This document shows, one piece after another, positions 1 through 7,512 of a DNA stretch of 10,525 nt. The notes under the pieces were generated by a model. The model saw nothing but the letters and a program-made list of their open reading frames with translations, did no database searches and had not been told where the DNA came from. The first letter of the stretch is position 1. Each line of letters starts with the position of its first letter. A program made the translations under genes and the position numbers. Source of the DNA: Prevotella sp. CAG:1185 (GTDB taxonomy: Bacteria > Bacteroidota > Bacteroidia > Bacteroidales > Bacteroidaceae); contig HF992547.1 in the NCBI GenBank assembly GCA_000436695.1, forward strand, positions 15,394 through 25,918, written 5' to 3'.

Positions 1-8
1 AAGAGCAC

Positions 9-1544
9 ATGAACGCAACAAAGCCTCATGCAGACCATAAAGGAGAACTTAACATAAATGCAGACGTACAGATTACGGATGAACCTATTGAAGTGTTGAC
101 TGACAGAAATGCAGAATGGCGTAAGTCACTTCGTGCATCAATGAAGCCAAAGGAACGCACTGCAATAGAAAGAGTTGTCATGCCTGAATTGGATCCGGCT
201 TATCGTGCAACGACAAGATATGAGGAAGTTAATAAGGGACTTACCAAAGAAATGGCAATGACAGAGGCTAAAAGATGCCTCGACTGTGCAAAACCTACAT
301 GTATTGAAGGTTGTCCGGTTAACATAAATATTCCTTCATTTATTAAGAACATTGAACGCGGTCAATTCTTAGCAGCGGCAAAGGTTCTGAAGAACACCTC
401 TGCCCTACCCGCAGTCTGTGGACGTGTATGTCCTCAAGAAAAACAATGTGAAAGCAGATGTATACATCTTAAAATGAACGAACCGGCTGTTGCTATTGGT
501 TACCTTGAGCGCTTTGCTGCCGACTATGAGCGCGAAAGCGGACAGGTGTCACTGCCTGAAATAGGTAAATCCAATGGTATTAAGGTTGCTGTTGTAGGTT
601 CTGGTCCTGCAGGATTAAGCTTTGCAGGTGATATGGTAAAAAAAGGATATGATGTATATGTATTTGAAGCATTGCATGAAATTGGCGGTGTTCTCAAATA
701 TGGAATACCTGAATTCCGCCTTCCTAACGAGATTGTAGATGTAGAAATTGACAACCTAAGAAAGATGGGTGTTCATTTTCAAACAGACTGTATCATAGGA
801 AAGACTATCAGTATTGAGCAGCTTGAGAACATTGGATTCAAAGGCATTTTCGTATGCTCTGGAGCCGGTCTGCCTAATTTCATGAATATACCAGGTGAAA
901 ACCTTATAAACATAATGTCTTCAAATGAGTATCTGACACGTGTTAATCTTATGGATGCGGCTAATCCTACAACAGATACTCCGCTGAACATTGGCAAGCA
1001 TGTTCTTGTCGTTGGCGGTGGAAATACGGCTATGGACTCATGCAGAACTGCTAAACGTCTTGGCGCCGATGTAACTTTAGTGTACAGACGCTCTGAAGCA
1101 GAAATGCCGGCACGACTTGAAGAGGTTAAACATGCTAAAGAAGAAGGTATCAACTTTATGTGTCTGCATAACCCGATAGAATATCTTGCAGATGAGAATG
1201 GTGCAGTAAAACAGGCTGTCTTGCAGGTTATGACATTGGGTGAGCCTGATGCATCTGGAAGAAGAAGTCCTGTACCTGTTGAGGGTAAGACCGTAACTAT
1301 TGATGTTGATCAGGTTATTGTAGCAATAGGTGTATCACCAAACCCACTCGTTCCAAAATCAATTAAAGATTTGACTCTTGGACGCAAGAATACTATTGTT
1401 GTAAACGATGAGATGCAAAGTTCACGTCCTGAGATTTTTGCAGGCGGTGATATTGTCAGAGGCGGTGCAACAGTAATATTAGCTATGGGTGACGGACGCC
1501 GTGCTGCCTATAATATGGACAAACAACTCATGAAAGAAAAATAA
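9..1544 (+). CDS. gltD: NADPH-dependent glutamate synthase small subunit / NfnB-like flavoprotein
   Basis: 511 aa FAD- and NADPH-binding oxidoreductase of the GltD/NfnB/SudA group. In GltD this subunit oxidises NADPH and passes electrons to the glutamine-amidotransferase subunit; in NfnB it takes part in electron bifurcation with ferredoxin. Residues 90-102 carry Cys90, 93, 98 and 102, and residues 137-151 carry Cys137, 141, 147 and 151, the two N-terminal 4Fe-4S motifs. GSGPAG at 197-202 is the FAD Rossmann loop, GGGNTA at 336-341 the NADPH loop, and GGD at 479-481 is in the C-terminal FAD motif. Conservation I recognise begins near residue 33, so the first ~30 residues are an extension, and the frame is open to the window edge; the start at 9 is therefore provisional. 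Only 3 bp separate it from the next gene. In Bacteroidales a SudB/NfnA-like subunit often lies just upstream, which would favour an NfnAB-type pair; that DNA is not visible. Family assignment is sure, the exact reaction is not. Confidence 0.9.
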   Translation: MNATKPHADHKGELNINADVQITDEPIEVLTDRNAEWRKSLRASMKPKERTAIERVVMPELDPAYRATTRYEEVNKGLTKEMAMTEAKRCLDCAKPTCIEGCPVNINIPSFIKNIERGQFLAAAKVLKNTSALPAVCGRVCPQEKQCESRCIHLKMNEPAVAIGYLERFAADYERESGQVSLPEIGKSNGIKVAVVGSGPAGLSFAGDMVKKGYDVYVFEALHEIGGVLKYGIPEFRLPNEIVDVEIDNLRKMGVHFQTDCIIGKTISIEQLENIGFKGIFVCSGAGLPNFMNIPGENLINIMSSNEYLTRVNLMDAANPTTDTPLNIGKHVLVVGGGNTAMDSCRTAKRLGADVTLVYRRSEAEMPARLEEVKHAKEEGINFMCLHNPIEYLADENGAVKQAVLQVMTLGEPDASGRRSPVPVEGKTVTIDVDQVIVAIGVSPNPLVPKSIKDLTLGRKNTIVVNDEMQSSRPEIFAGGDIVRGGATVILAMGDGRRAAYNMDKQLMKEK

Positions 1545-1547
1545 AAA

Positions 1548-1916
1548 ATGAACGGATTATATACAATCATACTGCTCATACTAAGCAATGTCTTTATGAC
1601 ACTTGCCTGGTATGGGCATTTAAAACTACAGTCATCAGGAATATCAGCAAATTGGCCTGTAATCGGTATAATTTTATTCTCTTGGGGAATAGCGTTTTTT
1701 GAATATTGCTGTCAAGTTCCGGCTAACCGTATTGGCTTCCAAGGAAATGGAGGCCCGTTTAATCTTATCCAGCTTAAAGTTATACAAGAGTGTATAAGCC
1801 TTTGTGTCTTTGCTGTTATTGCGAATATTTTATTCCAAGGACAGTCTTTACATTGGAATCATGTGTTGGCATTCTTGCTGATAATTTGTGCAGTATATCT
1901 TGTTTTCATGAAGTAA
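1548..1916 (+). CDS. DUF486 family small inner-membrane protein
   Basis: 122 aa, very hydrophobic, with four likely membrane segments at about 4-21, 36-53, 80-97 and 103-121. It matches the DUF486 (DMT-superfamily-like) signature as I know it: SNVFMTLAWYGHLK at 13-26, SWGIAFFEY at 45-53, QVPANRIG at 56-63, and a QLK..QE element at 75-81. The length is typical of the family and the protein looks complete. Function is not established for the family; a resemblance to small drug/metabolite transporters is by fold only. It starts 3 bp after the flavoprotein stop and ends 29 bp before the ttcA-like start, so it is very likely co-transcribed with both. No Shine-Dalgarno sequence is visible, which is normal in Bacteroidetes. 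Confidence 0.88.
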   Translation: MNGLYTIILLILSNVFMTLAWYGHLKLQSSGISANWPVIGIILFSWGIAFFEYCCQVPANRIGFQGNGGPFNLIQLKVIQECISLCVFAVIANILFQGQSLHWNHVLAFLLIICAVYLVFMK

Positions 1917-1945
1917 AACAACTTCAGGTTATAAAATTAAAATTT

Positions 1946-2680
1946 ATGCCTCTATTATCAGTTAGTGAAAAACTTGAGAAGAAAATCATAAGTCGCTTTC
2001 AAAAAGCGATTTATGATTATAATCTTATATGTGATGGTGACAAGATGTTAATAGGTCTGTCAGGCGGAAAAGATTCATTGTGTCTCATCGATCTTATCAG
2101 TCGCAGGCTTAAAATTAATAAGCCATCATTTACGGCTGAAGCTCTTCACATAAGGATGGCTAATATAAAATACGAATCAGACTTATCTTATCTAAAAGAT
2201 TTTTCTGAAAGCAGGGGTATTAAATTTAATGTCATAACAACACAATTTGATTCAATGACAGACAAGCGTAAATCACCTTGTTTTTTATGTTCATGGAATC
2301 GCCGTAAACAGTTATTCACTAAAGCACAAGAATTAGGATGTAATAAAATTGCACTAGGTCATCATATGGATGATATAATACACACAACAATGATGAATCT
2401 ATATTTTCAAGGCAGTTTCTCCACTATGCCTGTACGTTTAAAAATGAGAAAAATGCCATTGACAATTATACGTCCATTATGTCTTGAAGAAGAAAATGAC
2501 CTGAGACAATATGCATTAAACAATAACTATCAGAAACAAATAAAGCTTTGTCCTTATGAAACAGATTCGCACAGAAGTGACATAAGCATAATGTTTAAGC
2601 ATATTGAAGAAATGAACAAGGAGGCACGCTATTCGGTATGGAACGCACTTGAAAAAAACGGTAAACTGATAGAAGAATAG
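1946..2680 (+). CDS. ttcA: TtcA-family tRNA 2-thiocytidine synthetase
   Basis: 244 aa PP-loop ATPase of the TtcA/TilS superfamily, predicted to adenylate and thiolate cytidine 32 of certain tRNAs in the cytoplasm. The ATP-binding loop SGGKDS is at 39-44. PCFLC at 111-115 gives the Cys112/Cys115 pair, and GHHMDD at 138-143 is the second nucleotide-site motif typical of TtcA. In E. coli TtcA three cysteines hold the Fe-S cluster; the likely third ligand here is Cys202 in a KLCPYE context, where many homologues have a CxxC pair. I chose the ATG at 1946 because the frame continues upstream only by overlapping the end of the DUF486 gene in another frame, and the upstream codons give no conserved sequence. 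The TilS anticodon-recognition domains are absent, so lysidine synthetase is unlikely. It is the last gene of the first group. Confidence 0.85.
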   Translation: MPLLSVSEKLEKKIISRFQKAIYDYNLICDGDKMLIGLSGGKDSLCLIDLISRRLKINKPSFTAEALHIRMANIKYESDLSYLKDFSESRGIKFNVITTQFDSMTDKRKSPCFLCSWNRRKQLFTKAQELGCNKIALGHHMDDIIHTTMMNLYFQGSFSTMPVRLKMRKMPLTIIRPLCLEEENDLRQYALNNNYQKQIKLCPYETDSHRSDISIMFKHIEEMNKEARYSVWNALEKNGKLIEE

Positions 2681-2715
2681 CCTAATTTTAGTTAAACAAA
2701 AATATTGCCCTACAA

Positions 2716-2735
2716 AAAAAGATATTTATCTTTTT
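2716..2735 (+). terminator. AT-rich hairpin, possible terminator after ttcA
   Basis: The arms AAAAAGAT (2716-2723) and ATCTTTTT (2728-2735) pair perfectly over 8 bp around a 4-base loop, with an A-run before and the T-run inside the right arm. It lies 35 bp after the ttcA-like stop. The stem is weak (two G-C-class pairs at most), so termination is only suggested. Its right arm runs into the upstream element of the next promoter. Confidence 0.4.
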
Positions 2736-2762
2736 ACTTTCGCCTAAATTACGTTATCTTTG
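2731..2762 (+). promoter_or_regulatory. Bacteroidetes-type promoter for the PD40 operon
   Basis: TATCTTTG at 2755-2762 is an exact fit to the Bacteroidetes -7 consensus TAnnTTTG. A T-rich TTTTTAC lies at 2731-2737, 17 bp upstream, as a rough -33 element; it is less convincing than the -7 box. Transcription would start near 2768, giving a leader of about 105 nt before the chosen start at 2872. Orientation and position fit the three-gene group 2872-5778. Confidence 0.65.
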
Positions 2763-2871
2763 CATATTGAGGTGTAAAATATTTACCTCTGAAAGGTGTA
2801 TCCAACTTTGTGGCATGACCGCAATTTATATACACAATAAAAACAATAATAATGCAAATATAACCAAGGAC

Positions 2872-4038
2872 ATGTTTAATAAACGTTTTTTGTATTTTTT
2901 TCTGATTGTATTGTCTACAAACATATCGCTGAATGTATATGGCCAAAAGACAAAGACTGTAAAAAAGACTACAGCAACAGTAAATATTAGTGAACAAGAG
3001 CAAGCACAAATGTTATATGAAGCAATGCTTCCGTCTACAGAACAGATAATGATCATAGACAGTGTGATTGCTGACAAAAATGATTTTTTAAGTAAAATTC
3101 CATTGACTAAAGAATCCGGATCTGTTAGCACTTATAATAAGTTTTGGAATGTAACAGATCAGCCTTCATCGTATACATATACAAATGAATTTGGTAACAA
3201 AATTTATTTTTCAAAGAAAGATGAAACAGGCCATTCTCGTCTGTATACGGCAGATAAGCTTAATGGTAAATGGAATGATATACGGCATATAAAAGATTTT
3301 GATGATGAATTTACTGATATCAATAATCCGTTTATGATGTCAGATGGAATAACATTATATTTTGCGGGAAAAAGCAAAAATAATCTTGGTGGATATGACA
3401 TTTATGTAACAATGTATGATGCAGACTCTACCCGATTCTATAAGCCACAAAATATAGGACTTCCATACAATTCTACAGGAAACGATTATTATTGTATCAT
3501 AAATGAATTTGATTCTCTGGGATGGCTTGTTACAGACCGCAGACAACCAGAAGGAAAGGTCTGTATTTATACATTTGTTCCATCTGCATCGCGAACAGTA
3601 TATACTGATGCAAATATAGAAGAAGGTAAATTAAAGGCTCTTGCTGACATTAAAAGTATAAAGGCCACATGGACAGATCAAAAGAAACTTAATGCTGCTA
3701 AAAACAGATTGGCAAAACTCATTAAGCGTAAAAATGTAAGTGAAAGGAAACTTATTTCATTTATTATAAATGACAATACAATATATACAAGTCCGGATGA
3801 ATTTAAATCAGAAATAAATAAAAAACGGTTTGCAGAATTGTGTCAGATGAAACAGAAAGCAGAAGAAACGTCAAAATATCTTGAAAAACTTAGAAAAGAA
3901 TATTCATCCAAACCAAATACAGTATTGGGCAAAGAGATTAGTAGAACAGAAAATCAACTTGACCAACTTTACACGTATACTCATACATTAGAAAAAGAAA
4001 TCAGAAATACAGAAAACATTGCAATAAATAATAAATAA
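2872..4038 (+). CDS. Secreted PD40/WD40-like repeat protein of unknown function
   Basis: 388 aa from the chosen start. The first 24 residues (basic start, hydrophobic stretch FLYFFLIVL, then NVYGQ) form a Sec signal peptide, so the protein is exported. Residues 101-235 contain PD40-type beta-propeller blades: IYFSKKDETGHSRLY at 111-125, a clear blade at 152-184 (SDGITLYFAGKS, GGYDIYV), and a third, weaker one at 203-235. Residues about 318-385 are rich in Lys and Glu and look like a coiled coil. The OmpA-like C-terminal domain common on PD40 proteins of this phylum is absent. The frame is open back to 2767, with an in-frame ATG at 2815, but only the ATG at 2872 puts the signal peptide at the N-terminus, and an AAGGA lies just before it. 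Followed after 13 bp by the phosphorylase gene. The biological role is unknown. Confidence 0.75.
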   Translation: MFNKRFLYFFLIVLSTNISLNVYGQKTKTVKKTTATVNISEQEQAQMLYEAMLPSTEQIMIIDSVIADKNDFLSKIPLTKESGSVSTYNKFWNVTDQPSSYTYTNEFGNKIYFSKKDETGHSRLYTADKLNGKWNDIRHIKDFDDEFTDINNPFMMSDGITLYFAGKSKNNLGGYDIYVTMYDADSTRFYKPQNIGLPYNSTGNDYYCIINEFDSLGWLVTDRRQPEGKVCIYTFVPSASRTVYTDANIEEGKLKALADIKSIKATWTDQKKLNAAKNRLAKLIKRKNVSERKLISFIINDNTIYTSPDEFKSEINKKRFAELCQMKQKAEETSKYLEKLRKEYSSKPNTVLGKEISRTENQLDQLYTYTHTLEKEIRNTENIAINNK

Positions 4039-4044
4039 AGGAGG
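4037..4044 (+). promoter_or_regulatory. Consensus Shine-Dalgarno site before the phosphorylase gene
   Basis: AAAGGAGG ends 7 bp before the ATG at 4052 and overlaps the stop of the PD40 gene. It is the only near-perfect Shine-Dalgarno sequence I see in the window, where most starts have none, and it fixes the start of the phosphorylase gene. It suggests that this gene is translated more strongly than its neighbours. Confidence 0.7.
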
Positions 4045-4051
4045 AAAAAAT

Positions 4052-4933
4052 ATGGAAAAAAAATATTTTGCAGAATCAGAATTGATAATTAATTCTGACG
4101 GAAGTGTTTTTCATCTCCACGTAAAGCCAGAACATTTGGCTGATAAAATTATTCTTGTAGGCGATCCAGGAAGAGTTGCATTAGTAGCTTCACATTTTCA
4201 TACAGTAGAATGTGATGTTGAAAGTCGCGAATTTCATACAATAACAGGTACCTATAACGGAAAACGTATAATGGTAACGTCAACAGGTATTGGCTGTGAC
4301 AATATTGATATTGTTATGAATGAAATAGACGCTCTTGCAAATATAGACTTTAATACACGTGAAGAAAATGATAAAATACGTCAGTTGGAAATTGTGCGTA
4401 TCGGAACTTGCGGAGGCTTGCAGCCATATACTCCCGTAGGAACATTCATCTGTTCAGAAAAGTCTGTTGGATTTGACGGACTGCTTAATTTTTATGCAGG
4501 CCGTAATGCTGTGTGTGACTTGGCTATGGAAAGAGCTTTGTTAAATCATTTGGGATGGACAGGAAACATGTGTGCCCCTGCCCCATATGTTATTGATGCA
4601 GATTCAGAGTTGGTAGAGCGTATTGCAGGTAAGGATATGGTAAGAGGCGTCACTATTGCATGTGGAGGTTTCTTTGGTCCACAGGGACGTCAGTTGCGTG
4701 TTCCATTGGCAGATCCAAAACAAAATGAGAAAATAGAAAGTTTTGAATACAATGGTTATAGAATAACAAACTTCGAAATGGAAAGTTCTGCCCTTGCAGG
4801 ATTGGCACGTCTTATGGGACATAAAGCGACAACATGTTGCATGGTTATCGCAAACCGTGTTGCAAAGGAGGCAAATACTGGATATAAGAATAAAATTGAT
4901 GATTTAATAAAAGTTGTTCTTGAGAGGATTTAG
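4052..4933 (+). CDS. udp: Nucleoside phosphorylase, probably uridine phosphorylase
   Basis: 293 aa enzyme of the NP-I (PNP/UDP) family, which splits nucleosides with phosphate to ribose-1-phosphate and free base. Seen motifs: GDPGR at 37-41 (phosphate loop), STGIGCDN at 77-84, RIGTCGG at 116-122, and NFEMESSA at 240-247 (ribose-binding Met-Glu). The segment FFGPQGR at 207-213 has the Gln-x-Arg pattern by which known uridine phosphorylases recognise uracil (Gln166/Arg168 in E. coli Udp, GQGR in human UPP1), so uridine is the likeliest substrate; this is inferred from the motif. It is longer than E. coli Udp (about 253 aa), mainly through an insertion near residues 95-113 and a longer N-terminus. 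It sits 13 bp after the PD40 gene and 20 bp before the esterase gene. The role is pyrimidine salvage in the cytoplasm, although both neighbours encode exported proteins. Confidence 0.85.
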   Translation: MEKKYFAESELIINSDGSVFHLHVKPEHLADKIILVGDPGRVALVASHFHTVECDVESREFHTITGTYNGKRIMVTSTGIGCDNIDIVMNEIDALANIDFNTREENDKIRQLEIVRIGTCGGLQPYTPVGTFICSEKSVGFDGLLNFYAGRNAVCDLAMERALLNHLGWTGNMCAPAPYVIDADSELVERIAGKDMVRGVTIACGGFFGPQGRQLRVPLADPKQNEKIESFEYNGYRITNFEMESSALAGLARLMGHKATTCCMVIANRVAKEANTGYKNKIDDLIKVVLERI

Positions 4934-4953
4934 CTCATACGTAAATTTAAATA

Positions 4954-5778
4954 ATGAAAAGATTACTATTAATTTTATGTATGGCTGTGTGTTCACTGCA
5001 ATATGCATCAGCACAATATGATTTCATTCGTCCTGTAAAAGATTCAATACCTGGTGGCTATAACTTTTGGGTCTATACCCCACTTGACTATTACTATTCG
5101 CTTGAAAGTACACCAGTGATAATTTTCCTCCATGGTCAAAGCCTATGTGGAAATAATCTTGAAAGAGTTAGACGTTATGGCCCATTAGATGCAATTGTTA
5201 AAGGCCGTCAAATAGAGGCTCTTGTCATTGTTCCACAAAATCCTGGAGGTTCATGGAATCCAAAAAAGATAAATGATGTTCTTGAATGGACAAAGAAAAA
5301 CTATGCAATGGATTCAACAAGAGTATATGTTATAGGCATGAGTCTTGGCGGATATGGTACGTTGGATTTTGTAGGCACTTATCCCGACAAAGTAGCTGCT
5401 GCGATGGCACTTTGTGGCGGATGTACATTAAAAGATAAATCAGGACTCGGTAAAGTTCCTCTTTGGATTATTCATGGCACAGCAGACAGAGCTGTTCCAG
5501 TTAAGCAGTCACAGGTCGTTGTTGATGAATTACAAAATACAGGAAATGATACCAGACTTCGATTTGATTGGCTTAAAGGTGCATCACATGGTGCATTGGC
5601 AAGAATATTATATATGAATAAAACATATGAATGGTTATTTTCTCATTCACTGTTGGATGAAGGGAGGCCGGTTAATAAAGACATTGACATAGACAAATCA
5701 GATTTGTCAAAAGCCTATCAAGATATGATTTCAGGTGCTCCTGACCCGGAAGTTGTTTACGACAAAACTATTTATTAA
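4954..5778 (+). CDS. Exported alpha/beta-hydrolase (esterase / dienelactone-hydrolase-like)
   Basis: 274 aa. Residues 1-20 form a Sec signal peptide ending ASA before Gln21, so it is exported to the periplasm or beyond. The rest is an alpha/beta-hydrolase of the phospholipase/carboxylesterase or dienelactone-hydrolase-like group: HG at 60-61 (oxyanion side), nucleophile Ser130 in GMSLGGYG, acid Asp178 in HGTADRAVP, and His212 in GASHG. The catalytic triad is therefore complete and in the usual order. The domain ends near residue 232, and the last ~40 residues are a charged tail that I cannot assign. Substrate unknown; family members cleave acyl, acetyl or feruloyl esters, and polysaccharide de-esterification is possible but not shown. 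Last gene of the group, followed by a strong terminator hairpin. Confidence 0.82.
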   Translation: MKRLLLILCMAVCSLQYASAQYDFIRPVKDSIPGGYNFWVYTPLDYYYSLESTPVIIFLHGQSLCGNNLERVRRYGPLDAIVKGRQIEALVIVPQNPGGSWNPKKINDVLEWTKKNYAMDSTRVYVIGMSLGGYGTLDFVGTYPDKVAAAMALCGGCTLKDKSGLGKVPLWIIHGTADRAVPVKQSQVVVDELQNTGNDTRLRFDWLKGASHGALARILYMNKTYEWLFSHSLLDEGRPVNKDIDIDKSDLSKAYQDMISGAPDPEVVYDKTIY

Positions 5779-5790
5779 ATCACTTTCCAT

Positions 5791-5838
5791 AAAATCACAA
5801 TATAAGCAGATTAAAAGGTCTTCTTGTATTGTGATTTT
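5791..5838 (+). terminator. Strong hairpin terminator after the esterase gene
   Basis: The left arm at 5791-5806 (AAAATCACAATATAAG) and right arm at 5823-5838 pair over 16 positions with a single G-U wobble, around a 16-base loop. The right arm ends in TTTT and is followed by AT-rich sequence. It starts 12 bp after the esterase stop. Because the stem begins with AAAA, it could also act on transcripts from the other strand. Confidence 0.8.
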
Positions 5839-5937
5839 AATTAATACAAAATATTATTTTCAATTTTTGAAATACTATCCACTTAAACGACTGATTGGCT
5901 TTACCAAGAAATTCAATTGAAAGTAATAATCTTATTA

Positions 5938-5969
5938 TTTACATAAATAAATAAAATTCAGTAATTTTG
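5938..5969 (+). promoter_or_regulatory. Bacteroidetes-type promoter for mnmE
   Basis: TAATTTTG at 5962-5969 fits the -7 consensus TAnnTTTG exactly. TTTAC at 5938-5942 lies 19 bp upstream, the usual spacing for a -33 element. Transcription would start near 5975, giving a leader of about 18 nt before the mnmE ATG at 5993. This is the best-formed promoter in the window. Confidence 0.72.
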
Positions 5970-5992
5970 CAACATCTATAAAATGTAAATAA

Positions 5993-7444
5993 ATGAATAC
6001 ACAAGATACAATATGCGCCATAGCTACAGCGCAAGGCGGTGCTATAAGTATAATACGAATATCTGGACGAGATGCTATAAATATTACAGATAAAATATTC
6101 TATGCTGCGGGAAATAAGCATACACCACTTGCAGAAAGACCTGCAAATACGATAACATTCGGTCTTATAAAAAACGGCAATGATGAGATTATAGATGAAG
6201 TTTTAGTAAGTATATTTCGAGCTCCACATTCATATACAGGAGAAGATTCTGTTGAAATATCGTGTCATGGCTCCTCATATATTTTACAACAGGTGATGCA
6301 ATTACTTATAAATAATGGATGCCGTGCTGCAGGACCGGGAGAATATACTCAAAGAGCATTCCTCAATGGGAAGATGGATTTAAGTCAAGCTGAAGCTGTA
6401 GCTGATCTTATTGCTGCCACTTCTGCTGCTACACATCGCATGGCAATGAATCAGATGCGAGGTGGCTTTAGTAGAGAATTATCCATATTACGTGAGAAAT
6501 TGCTTCATCTTACATCACTCATGGAACTTGAACTTGATTTCAGTGACCATGAGGAACTTGAGTTTGCAGACCGTTCTGAACTTAAAGATATAGCGAGTCA
6601 AATAGAAAGAGTAATAAGTCATCTGACTAATTCTTTTAGCATGGGTAATGCTCTGAAAAATGGAGTGCCGGTAGCAATAGTCGGTGAAACTAATGCAGGC
6701 AAATCAACTTTACTTAATACCTTATTGAATGAAGAAAGAGCAATTGTAAGTGATATCCATGGCACTACGCGTGATGTTATTGAAGATACAATAAATCTTG
6801 AAGGAATTACATTTAGATTTATTGATACTGCAGGAATACGTGAAACTACAGATGCTATAGAGACTCTTGGCATAGAACGTAGTTTTCAAAAACTCGACCA
6901 AGCAAATATCGTTCTTTGGGTAATAGATGCCACATGTGCAGAAGAACAATTTAAGCAACTTTCTGATCAAATTATTCCTAGATGCAAGGATAAACATCTC
7001 ATTATTGTACTTAATAAGTTTGACTTGCTTGATGATAGTGCAAAAGAATTATTGACAAATAGCATAAATAATAAAGAAGGTGATAATAGTTCATTCACAA
7101 CTATATTAGGAAATGTTCCTAAAGAGTGTGCTGTTATGCCATTATCTGCCAAAAACAAAGATGGACTTCAAGGGCTACAAAAGCAACTTATATCATATAC
7201 CACTATACCCGATATGTCACAAAACGACATTGTTGTAAGTAACATACGTCATTATGAGGCTCTTAAACATGCTCTTGATGCCATCCATCGTGTTCAAGAT
7301 GGTCTCAATGTTCAATTATCAGGAGATTTAATAAGTGAGGATCTTCGCCAATGTCTTTTCCATTTAGCAGAAATTGTTGGTGGTGAAATTACGACAGATG
7401 AAGTGTTGGGAAATATATTTAAACATTTCTGCATCGGTAAATAA
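5993..7444 (+). CDS. mnmE: tRNA modification GTPase MnmE
   Basis: 483 aa, full length for MnmE (TrmE). With MnmG it makes the carboxymethylaminomethyl group on the wobble uridine (U34) of several tRNAs in the cytoplasm. The N-terminal formyl-THF-binding domain is at 1-120 (starting DTICAIAT, with GPGEYTQRAFLNGK at 114-127). A helical domain follows, and the inserted G domain is at about 222-400: G1 GETNAGKS 231-238, G2 GTTRDV 257-262, G3 DTAG 278-281, G4 NKFD 341-344, G5 SAK 385-387. The protein ends in FCIGK, with Cys480 the conserved near-terminal cysteine. All diagnostic elements are intact. A poorly conserved, Asn/Ser-rich stretch at 355-375 lies between G4 and G5. It has its own promoter and stands alone, convergent with the lipoprotein gene downstream. 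Confidence 0.97.
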   Translation: MNTQDTICAIATAQGGAISIIRISGRDAINITDKIFYAAGNKHTPLAERPANTITFGLIKNGNDEIIDEVLVSIFRAPHSYTGEDSVEISCHGSSYILQQVMQLLINNGCRAAGPGEYTQRAFLNGKMDLSQAEAVADLIAATSAATHRMAMNQMRGGFSRELSILREKLLHLTSLMELELDFSDHEELEFADRSELKDIASQIERVISHLTNSFSMGNALKNGVPVAIVGETNAGKSTLLNTLLNEERAIVSDIHGTTRDVIEDTINLEGITFRFIDTAGIRETTDAIETLGIERSFQKLDQANIVLWVIDATCAEEQFKQLSDQIIPRCKDKHLIIVLNKFDLLDDSAKELLTNSINNKEGDNSSFTTILGNVPKECAVMPLSAKNKDGLQGLQKQLISYTTIPDMSQNDIVVSNIRHYEALKHALDAIHRVQDGLNVQLSGDLISEDLRQCLFHLAEIVGGEITTDEVLGNIFKHFCIGK

Positions 7445-7512
7445 ATGCATGATTATCAAATAATTAAAAGGCTTTGTCCAAAAGATCTGTAAACAAATAT
7501 AGTTTTAAAGAC

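Noticed and set aside
1790..1945. Longer start for the ttcA-like frame, overlapping the DUF486 gene.
   Set aside because: The added 52 residues are the out-of-frame reading of a well-recognised DUF486 gene and show no TtcA-like sequence.
2767..2871. Longer start (TTG 2767 or ATG 2815) for the PD40 protein.
   Set aside because: Either would place 19-35 polar residues before a clear signal peptide; the ATG at 2872 fits better and lies downstream of the predicted promoter leader.
5735..5920. Plus-strand 61-codon frame over the end of the esterase gene.
   Set aside because: It runs through the terminator hairpin and AT-rich intergenic DNA, with no protein-like features.
5858..5921. Small dyads upstream of mnmE: TTTCAA-TTT-TTGAAA (5858-5872) and TTCAATTGAA (5912-5921).
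   Set aside because: Short, AT-rich and isolated; not distinguishable from chance by eye, and the better terminator lies at 5791-5838.
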